Shown: positions 8,362-12,727 of the stretch, one piece after another
Layout: each line of letters starts with the position of its first letter
Numbering within the stretch: the first letter of the stretch is position 1
Source: QHWK01 sp035315685
GTDB taxonomy: Bacteria > Acidobacteriota > Vicinamibacteria > Vicinamibacterales > CAVVIG01
DNA: 12,727 nucleotides
Reading direction: 5' to 3'
Assembly (NCBI GenBank): GCA_035315685.1
Contig: DATFXR010000845.1
Span: forward strand, 1 to 12,727
Program-made: the position numbers and the translations under genes
The notes under the pieces: generated by a model
The model's database searches: none
What the model saw: the letters and a program-made list of their open reading frames with translations, nothing else
Told to the model about the DNA's origin: nothing

Positions 8362-8429
8362 CGTCGTGTCCGGCTTCAGCCGGACGCAATCGGCTGGCCT
8401 GCTGGGTCCGCCTGAAGGCGGACACTACG
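8362..8429. repeat. Double-hairpin (BIME/REP-like) element upstream of the M16 gene
   Basis: Hairpin 1 pairs GTCCGGCT (8368-8375) with AGCCGGAC (8378-8385). Hairpin 2 pairs GTCCGCCT (8406-8413) with AGGCGGAC (8416-8423). The outer ends, 8362-8372 and 8419-8429, are inverted copies of each other with one mismatch, so the element is symmetric overall. It lies about 20 bp before the M16 start and 12 bp from the stop of the S9 peptidase stub. Its core (CTTCAG/CTGAAG) resembles that of the element at 5460-5513, though the stems differ. No transposase of the REP-associated type is in the window. Confidence 0.78.
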
Positions 8430-8441
8430 TACGGGTACTGT

Positions 8442-8693
8442 TCACTGATCGGTGGTCTTTTTCTCCGAGATCGTATAGATGACGCGTCGCCCGTCAGGCG
8501 AGATGTGCGGCGCGGACACCTGGACCAGATCGATCGCGTCGTCGACGGTCAACACACGCTTCGCCTGCGCGCGTGGTGACGAGCTCGATACGGCAAGGAT
8601 CAGCCACGAAGCCACGAAGGCACGAAGGAAAGAGAGAGAGATCCGTCTTCGTGTCTTCGTGTCTTCGTGGCGTGCGCGATCGATCGGGAACAT
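8442..8693 (-). pseudogene. N-terminal stub of an S9 (prolyl oligopeptidase family) peptidase
   Basis: The 83-residue frame opens with ATG and a GGAGG site 4 bp upstream (8698-8702), has a secretion-signal-like hydrophobic stretch (21-39, ending SSPRAQA at 38-44), then KRVLTVDDAIDLVQVSAPHI and SPDGRRVIYTISE (65-77). That last part matches the start of secreted S9 acylaminoacyl/dipeptidyl peptidases: an LTVDDLL-type helix followed by the first SPDG blade of the propeller. Intact members run to about 600-700 residues with a C-terminal alpha/beta hydrolase domain. Here the frame stops at TGA after KKTTDQ, and no continuation is found before the M16 gene. The break lies 12 bp from a double-hairpin element, which suggests a deletion or rearrangement. 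It could still be expressed as a short exported peptide. Residues 8-31 are encoded by an inverted octamer repeat. Confidence 0.72.
8603..8671. repeat. Inverted octamer repeat (CACGAAGN / GTCTTCGT arrays)
   Basis: The left arm has three 8-bp units CACGAAGC, CACGAAGG, CACGAAGG (8605-8628). The right arm has three identical units GTCTTCGT (8645-8668) followed by GGC, the reverse complement of the GCC at the left edge. The arms are near-perfect inverted copies around a purine-rich spacer (AGAGAGAG). The element lies inside the coding frame of the S9 stub, so it is not purely intergenic. Confidence 0.8.
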
Positions 8694-8725
8694 GCCGCCT
8701 CCAGAGTTGGCGAAGATCGTAGCAC

Positions 8726-8731
8726 TATAAT
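8726..8731 (+). promoter_or_regulatory. -10 box (TATAAT) of the thiolase gene, likely leaderless start
   Basis: A perfect TATAAT ends 6 bp before the thiolase ATG at 8738, so transcription would begin at or within a base or two of the start codon. No Shine-Dalgarno sequence fits in the 6-bp interval TTCAAG. A weak TTGGCG lies at 8707-8712, but its 13-bp spacing is too short for a standard -35. Confidence 0.65.
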
Positions 8732-8737
8732 TTCAAG

Positions 8738-9940
8738 ATGGACAAAGACTTCGAGGCGGTGATCCTCAGCGCGTGCCGCACGCCGATCGGTGCGTTTGGC
8801 GGCGCGTTCAAGGACGTGAGCGCCGTCGATCTCGGCGCCGTCGTCATTCGTGAAGCGATCGCGCGGGCGGGCGTGCAGCCGGCCGCCATCGGCGACGTCG
8901 TGATGGGCTGCGTGCTGCAGGCGGGCGCCGGGATGAACGTCGCCCGGCAGGCCGCGCTCGCAGCTGGCATCCCGGTCGAAGTACCGGGCGAGACGGTGAA
9001 TCGAGTGTGCGGATCCGGGATGCAGGCCGTCGTGCATGCGGTCGAGGCGATTCGCGTCGGCTACGTCGACACGGTGATCGGCGGTGGAACCGAGTCGATG
9101 TCGAACGCGCCGTATCTGCTGCAGGGCGCGCGCTGGGGTTACCGGATGGGGAACGCGGAGGCCGTCGACTCGATGCTGCTCGAGGGTCTCACCTGCGCGA
9201 TGGGGCAGTGCCACATGGGCATCACGGCGGAGGAGGTTGCAGAGCGCTACCACGTGTCGCGCGCGGATCAGGACGTCTTCGCGGCGGGGAGTCAGGAGCG
9301 CGCCGTCAGCGCGATAGCCAGCCAGCAATTCAAGGAAGAAATCGTTCCGGTTGCGGTGGCGCGGAAAAAAGGCGATCCAGTCATCGTTGACACCGACGAG
9401 TACCCGCGCGCCGGCACCACGGTCGAGAAGCTCGCCGCACTGAAGCCGGCGTTCAAGCCGGACGGCACTGTCACCGCTGGCAATGCCTCCGGCATCAACG
9501 ACGGCGCGGCGGCGCTGGTCGTCTCGACGCTGCGCAAGGCGCAGGAGATTGGCCGCCAGCCGCTGGCGCGGATCCTCGCGTACGTGTCTACCGGCGTTGA
9601 CCCGATGATCATGGGGATGGGGCCGGTGCCGGCGGTTCGCAAGGTGGTCGAGCGCGCCGGCCTGAAACTCGATCAGATCGATCTCTTCGAGCTGAACGAA
9701 GCCTTCGCGGCACAGTCGCTCGCGGCGGTGCGCGAGCTCGGACTCGATCCGGCCCGGGTGAACGTCCACGGCGGTGCGATTGCGCTCGGCCATCCGATTG
9801 GCGCCAGCGGCGCGCGGGTGTTGACCACCCTCATCTACGCGCTGCGCGCGCGCAAGAAGAAGTACGGCGTCGCATCTCTGTGCATTGGCGGCGGCATGGG
9901 GATCGCCATGGCCATCGAGAATCTGGACGCCGGCAATTAG
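8738..9940 (+). CDS. acetyl-CoA C-acyltransferase (thiolase)
   Basis: Thiolase that either condenses two acyl-CoA molecules (acetoacetyl-CoA synthesis) or cleaves 3-ketoacyl-CoA, in the cytoplasm. The 400 residues match the usual length. The nucleophilic cysteine C91 lies in NRVCGSGMQ. NEAFAAQ carries the asparagine and NEAF signature of the family. H352 in GGAIALGHPIGASGAR and C382 in CIGGGMGIA complete the catalytic set. The GGTESMSNAPY segment is typical of acetyl-CoA acetyltransferases (AtoB/PhaA type), but biosynthetic and degradative members cannot be separated from motifs alone, so no symbol is given. No fadB, hbd or phaB partner is adjacent. Expression is probably leaderless from the TATAAT at 8726. 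The final codons GGC AAT TAG merge into a heptamer repeat that continues to the next gene. Confidence 0.95.
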   Translation: MDKDFEAVILSACRTPIGAFGGAFKDVSAVDLGAVVIREAIARAGVQPAAIGDVVMGCVLQAGAGMNVARQAALAAGIPVEVPGETVNRVCGSGMQAVVHAVEAIRVGYVDTVIGGGTESMSNAPYLLQGARWGYRMGNAEAVDSMLLEGLTCAMGQCHMGITAEEVAERYHVSRADQDVFAAGSQERAVSAIASQQFKEEIVPVAVARKKGDPVIVDTDEYPRAGTTVEKLAALKPAFKPDGTVTAGNASGINDGAAALVVSTLRKAQEIGRQPLARILAYVSTGVDPMIMGMGPVPAVRKVVERAGLKLDQIDLFELNEAFAAQSLAAVRELGLDPARVNVHGGAIALGHPIGASGARVLTTLIYALRARKKKYGVASLCIGGGMGIAMAIENLDAGN

Positions 9941-9969
9941 GAATTCGGAATTTGGAATGTGGAATTCGT
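9935..9969 (+). repeat. Heptamer tandem repeat (AATTNGG-type, five units) at the thiolase-JAMM boundary
   Basis: Five consecutive 7-bp units (starts 9935, 9942, 9949, 9956, 9963) follow the pattern AATTNGG with small changes. The thiolase TAG (9938-9940) is in the first unit, and the candidate GTG starts of the JAMM gene (9959 and 9968) are in the last two. The first 14 bp, from the preceding GGC, match the tyrA 3' end at 1997-2010 at 13 of 14 positions. Confidence 0.75.
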
Positions 9970-10369
9970 GATCGAGATCGCGCGCGCCGTGCTGGACGAG
10001 GTAGTCGCGCACGCGCGCGCAGCCGCGCCCGGCGAGTGCTGCGGTCTGCTGGTTGGTCGGGCAGACGCGATCGTCGACGCGGTCCGCGCGGCCAATATCG
10101 CTGACGATCCAGTCAGGCGTTTTGTCGTCGATCCGAAGGATCACATCGACGGCCGGCGACAGGCGCGCACTCGCGGCCTCGCCGTCGTCGGCTTCTATCA
10201 CTCGCATCCCGTGTCCCCGGCTGAGCCATCGACGACGGACGTGGCAGAGGCGGGCTACGCCGATCACCTGCACCTGATCGTCAGCCTGTCGGGGAATGCA
10301 CCCGGGATCGCGGTGTTTCGCCTTGAAAGCGGGAACTTTCGCGCGGTGCCGTTCGTCACAGTCGGCTAA
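9968..10369 (+). CDS. M67 family JAMM/MPN+ metalloprotease
   Basis: Zinc-dependent peptidase or isopeptidase of the JAB1/MPN+ fold. The family includes bacterial Mec, which trims the C-terminus of the ubiquitin-like sulfur carrier CysO, and deubiquitinases of eukaryotes. The 133 residues contain the full JAMM signature: E23 in PGECCGLLVG, then H78-S-H80 followed by seven residues, S88, two residues and D91 (FYHSHPVSPAEPSTTD). All zinc and catalytic residues are therefore present. Mec relatives usually sit with cysM, cysO or moeB; here there is no ThiS/MoaD-like carrier or E1-like gene nearby, so the substrate is open. The GTG at 9968 is chosen because family members begin close to this point; a GTG at 9959 adds three residues. 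The TAA overlaps the next ATG as TAATG, so coupling to the Omp85 gene is likely. Confidence 0.88.
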   Translation: MIEIARAVLDEVVAHARAAAPGECCGLLVGRADAIVDAVRAANIADDPVRRFVVDPKDHIDGRRQARTRGLAVVGFYHSHPVSPAEPSTTDVAEAGYADHLHLIVSLSGNAPGIAVFRLESGNFRAVPFVTVG

Positions 10370-12069
10370 TGCTGCGCAGGCCAATCGGGATCGTTGGGGT
10401 GTGCCTCGCGATATGTGCGCCGAGCGTCGCCGCGCAGGATCCGCAGCCCGAGCAGCCGCCGCCGCCCGTCGTCCAGACGATCGCGATCGCCGGGACGAAG
10501 GAGATCTCAGAGTCCACCATTCGCGCCGAGCTGCGCCTGCGCGAAGGTGACCCGCTGCCGGCGCCGGCCGACGAAATCGGCCGCCGCCTCGAAGATCTGT
10601 ATCGGCGCCAGGACTACAGCTTCGCGCGCGTGACCACGACATTCGATGCCTCGACCGGCGCGCTCGCGATTACCGTCGACGAAGGCGTCATCGGCGGCGT
10701 GGAGTTCGAGGGTGTCGACGAGCATCTCGCGCGCTCGTTCGCACAGGAGTTCGCGCTGCGGGCCGGCGACGTCTTCAACCGCAAGCGCGCTCGGCAGGCG
10801 CTCGATGTCCTCCTCGAGCAGACGCGCGGGGCCGTTCGGCCCGCCCGGTTGTATTCGCGCCACGCCACGCCGCCGGACGATCTCTCGCGCCGGCGGAGCA
10901 CGTTCGACCTCGTCGACCGCGCCGGCGAGCGGATGCTCCTCGTCGGTCTGCGCGAACCGCTCGGCCGGTTCCACCTCCTGCCCGACTTCGGCGAGCGTGA
11001 AGACTGGTTCTCCCCGGTTGACGGGTTCGCGCCCTCGCTCGGCATGGGCATCGCGGTGTTCGACCATACGTCGTTCAACCACACGTTCATCGCCGGCCAC
11101 GTGTCGTACAAGTTCGCGTCGGAGCGCGCCGGCTATTCGCTCGGCCTCGAGCGGCCGCTGTTCGGCCGTCCGAAAGTGATCCTCGGCGCCGAGCTGTACG
11201 ACCTGACGGCGACCGACGATCAGTGGCAGGTCTCGTCGTTCGAGCAGAGCCTGGCCGCGTTCGCGATTCGCAGCTCGTTCCGCGACTACTATCGCCGGCG
11301 CGGCTCGCAGGTGAATGCCGCAGTCCGGGTGCACCCGCAGATCGAGGCGCTCATCACCTGGCGCAGCGAGCAGCAGGATCCGCTGGTGACGAGAACCGAC
11401 TTCAGCCTGTGGAACAGCGACGAACTGTTCCCGCCGAACCGCCTCGCGGCACCCGGCCGGCTGAACGCGCTGATTGTCGGCGCGTCGGCAAGCAGCAGTC
11501 GATTCGACCGTGAGTCGCTCGAGTCGTCGTATCAGAGGCATCAGCTCGAGGAGCCGTTCGGCCAGCGCCTCAGTCGGCTCGACAGCGGTCGCGATCCTCA
11601 GCCGATCTGGCGCGTCGACTGGTCGTCGGAGATTTCCGACGCGAGTGCATTCTCGAGCGACTTCGATTTTCAGCGTCACATCGTCACGGGGCGGGTGCGG
11701 ATGGCGGCCGGCGAATTCCAGACCGTCGGTGCGCGCGCGATCGGCGGCTGGTCCGGTGGCGTGCTGCCGCCGCAGCGCCTGTTTTCGGTCGGCGGCATCG
11801 GATCGGTCCACGGCTACGAGTTCAAGGCGGAAAGCGGCAATTCAATGGCGCTCCTCAACCTCGAGTACGAGGTCGGCTGGCGCAGAGGCTTGAGAGGCGT
11901 CGCTTTCTTCGACACCGGCCGTGCGTCGCCGACCGGCATCGACGCGCCGTGGCTCAAAGGCGTCGGGTGGGGGATCGCCGTCGACGACATCCGCGTCGAC
12001 TTCGGCTACCGGCTGGACGACGTGCCGAGCTCACTCCAGGTGTTGTTTCGTTTCAGCCGCACGTTCTGA
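10369..12069 (+). CDS. Omp85/BamA-TamA family outer-membrane protein
   Basis: Outer-membrane beta-barrel of the Omp85 superfamily, whose members insert outer-membrane proteins or move substrates across that membrane. The 566 residues begin with a signal peptide (IGIVGVCLAICAPSVAA, cleavage near 22) and a proline-rich linker. A first POTRA domain follows (about 35-106, IAIAGTKEISESTIRAEL to ITVDEG), then a probable second POTRA (about 107-200) with a basic insertion. The barrel of roughly 16 strands extends to the C-terminus. The conserved loop-6 motif appears as V480-H-G-Y in GGIGSVHGYEF, with His in place of the usual Arg. The chain ends in RFSRTF, the terminal aromatic typical of barrels recognised by BAM. 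Two POTRAs are fewer than BamA's five, so it is more likely a TamA-like or specialised member than the main BamA. The ATG overlaps the JAMM stop by one base. Confidence 0.88.
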   Translation: MLRRPIGIVGVCLAICAPSVAAQDPQPEQPPPPVVQTIAIAGTKEISESTIRAELRLREGDPLPAPADEIGRRLEDLYRRQDYSFARVTTTFDASTGALAITVDEGVIGGVEFEGVDEHLARSFAQEFALRAGDVFNRKRARQALDVLLEQTRGAVRPARLYSRHATPPDDLSRRRSTFDLVDRAGERMLLVGLREPLGRFHLLPDFGEREDWFSPVDGFAPSLGMGIAVFDHTSFNHTFIAGHVSYKFASERAGYSLGLERPLFGRPKVILGAELYDLTATDDQWQVSSFEQSLAAFAIRSSFRDYYRRRGSQVNAAVRVHPQIEALITWRSEQQDPLVTRTDFSLWNSDELFPPNRLAAPGRLNALIVGASASSSRFDRESLESSYQRHQLEEPFGQRLSRLDSGRDPQPIWRVDWSSEISDASAFSSDFDFQRHIVTGRVRMAAGEFQTVGARAIGGWSGGVLPPQRLFSVGGIGSVHGYEFKAESGNSMALLNLEYEVGWRRGLRGVAFFDTGRASPTGIDAPWLKGVGWGIAVDDIRVDFGYRLDDVPSSLQVLFRFSRTF

Positions 12070-12070
12070 G

Positions 12071-12700
12071 GTGGGACACTCCGCGCGCTCGTCCCTGCTG
12101 CTCGTGGCGGCCGCTTGGCTGGCCTCCTCGGTGCCGGCATGGGCGCTCGACGTCGAAGTCAAGGCCGTCCGCACGCCAGGCCGGGCGGTCAACGCGTCGA
12201 TCGAGCTGCGCGACGTGATTCCCGACCGGTTCAAGAAGACCCTCGACGAGGGCGGCGTGCTCCACCTGCGGATACAGGCGGAGCTCTGGGAGGCGCGACC
12301 GGTGTGGGATCGCCTGGTCTATCCGGCCATCGTGCGCGTGTTCCGCTTTACCCGCGGCGCCGGCCGGAGCCTGTCGATGACCGACCAGAGCGGCGTCGTG
12401 ACGACGACGCAGGAAGCGCCGCGCGCGATGCCGATCGACGTGGCGCTCGGCGATCCGTCGCGCGTGGCGGCGTCGGAACGCTACTACGTGCACATCATTG
12501 CGACGCTCGGCACGCTCGCAGAACGCGAGGTCGACGACGTCGGCGATGCGGTGTTCGGACGCCCGTCAGAGACCGGTAGTCTCGCCTCGTTCGGGCGGCT
12601 CGTGTTTCGAACGGTGCTGCAGATCAGCGACTACCTGCAGAGCGTCACGGCGGAGACCAGGAGCCGGAAGCTCGCCGGCGCCGACATCATTCGTCCCTGA
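12071..12700 (+). CDS. Small secreted protein, possibly DUF4390-like
   Basis: A 209-residue protein starting at GTG one base after the Omp85 stop. The N-terminus is a clear signal peptide (SSLLLVAAAWLASSVPAWA, cleavage near 25). The mature part is probably mostly beta-strand: ASIELRDVIPDRFKKTLDEGG, LHLRIQAELWEARPVWD and SERYYVHIIATLGTLA. The pattern of a strand, a helix ending in ...LDEGG, then LHLRIQAELW resembles DUF4390 periplasmic proteins, but this is a memory-based impression and not certain. No catalytic motif is seen. The tight spacing after the Omp85 gene, with no ribosome binding site, suggests coupled translation and a shared envelope role. An ATG further upstream exists only inside the Omp85 gene. 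The 3' end overlaps the tail of a minus-strand permease gene by 14 bp. Confidence 0.72.
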   Translation: MGHSARSSLLLVAAAWLASSVPAWALDVEVKAVRTPGRAVNASIELRDVIPDRFKKTLDEGGVLHLRIQAELWEARPVWDRLVYPAIVRVFRFTRGAGRSLSMTDQSGVVTTTQEAPRAMPIDVALGDPSRVAASERYYVHIIATLGTLAEREVDDVGDAVFGRPSETGSLASFGRLVFRTVLQISDYLQSVTAETRSRKLAGADIIRP

Positions 12701-12727
12701 GCGCGACCAGCGGATCGACGCGGCTCG
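12687..12727 (-). CDS. C-terminal end of a second ADOP/FtsX-type permease (partial)
   Basis: Reading the minus strand from the window edge gives SRVDPLVALRDE followed by TGA (12687-12689). This matches the last residues of the permease at 2886-5435 (GVDPMVALRYE) and the general DP-x-x-ALR-x-E ending of MacB/FtsX duplicated permeases. Only 12 codons are inside the window, so the call rests on this short but distinctive motif and its position right at a stop. It converges on the small secreted protein gene, and the two coding tails overlap by 14 bp on opposite strands. Confidence 0.7.
   Translation of the reverse strand, partial: SRVDPLVALRDE

Noticed and set aside
5460..8429. Composite transposon carrying the M16 gene
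   Set aside because: The flanking hairpin elements differ in stem sequence, and neither a transposase nor target-site duplications can be seen.
8707..8712. TTGGCG as the -35 box of the thiolase promoter
   Set aside because: It is only 13 bp from TATAAT, too short for a normal sigma-70 spacer, and nothing better is present at 16-18 bp.
9968..10369. The JAMM gene as a Mec-type partner for cysteine biosynthesis
   Set aside because: No cysM, cysO or moeB-like gene is in the window, so the specific role cannot be claimed.
8600..10642. A 680-codon open frame on the minus strand across the thiolase and JAMM genes
   Set aside because: It is antisense to two genes with complete catalytic motifs and its translation is rich in Arg, Ala, His and Asp with no family resemblance, the usual mirror of high-GC coding sequence.
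10507..11811. A 434-codon open frame on the minus strand under the Omp85 gene
   Set aside because: Same reason: a composition-driven antisense frame with no recognisable domain, opposite a gene with signal peptide, POTRA and barrel features.

Overview
The window is GC-rich throughout its genes. Its protein families suggest a soil-type Acidobacteriota, perhaps of the Vicinamibacteria kind. The clues are an 849-residue duplicated permease with no ATPase beside it (the ADOP type, abundant in Acidobacteria), a PqqL-type secreted M16 protease, an Omp85 protein (so a Gram-negative envelope), and small repeats packed into nearly every gap. The taxonomy is inference; no rRNA or species-marker gene is present.

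Layout. (1) Positions 5-2005, plus strand: a two-gene aromatic amino acid unit, a type I-beta DAHP synthase (aroF) followed by prephenate dehydrogenase (tyrA). (2) Positions 2000-2116: an AT-rich inverted heptamer repeat that holds the stop codons of two convergent genes. (3) Positions 2113-8342, minus strand: an M16 zinc protease, then an ADOP permease, then an SpsF-like cytidylyltransferase joined to the permease by an ATGA stop/start overlap. Double-hairpin elements lie on both sides of the protease gene. (4) Positions 8442-8693, minus strand: a stub matching only the N-terminus of an S9 (prolyl oligopeptidase family) peptidase, with part of its signal peptide encoded by an octamer repeat. 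(5) Positions 8738-12700, plus strand: a tightly packed run of thiolase (apparently leaderless from a perfect TATAAT box), JAMM/M67 metalloprotease, Omp85-family outer-membrane protein and a small secreted protein. (6) Positions 12687-12727, minus strand: the last 12 codons of a second ADOP-type permease, overlapping the preceding gene tail to tail.

How the genes work together. aroF and tyrA cover the first step of the shikimate pathway and the tyrosine branch. The minus-strand unit mixes envelope functions (secreted protease, permease) with a sugar-nucleotide-type transferase whose partners are not visible. The plus-strand run from the JAMM protease onward is probably one translationally coupled envelope unit, but its joint role is unknown.

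The most striking layer is the repeats. Three gaps carry period-7 tandem repeats, one carries a period-8 inverted repeat, and two carry paired hairpins. In several places the repeat supplies a gene signal: the stop codons of tyrA, spsF-like and thiolase, the candidate starts of the JAMM gene, a Shine-Dalgarno-like stretch for tyrA, and half of a signal-peptide core. No CRISPR array, tRNA, rRNA or transposase was seen. I do not see a clear new defence or biosynthetic system; the repeat-to-gene-boundary relationship and the JAMM-Omp85 pairing are the best leads.
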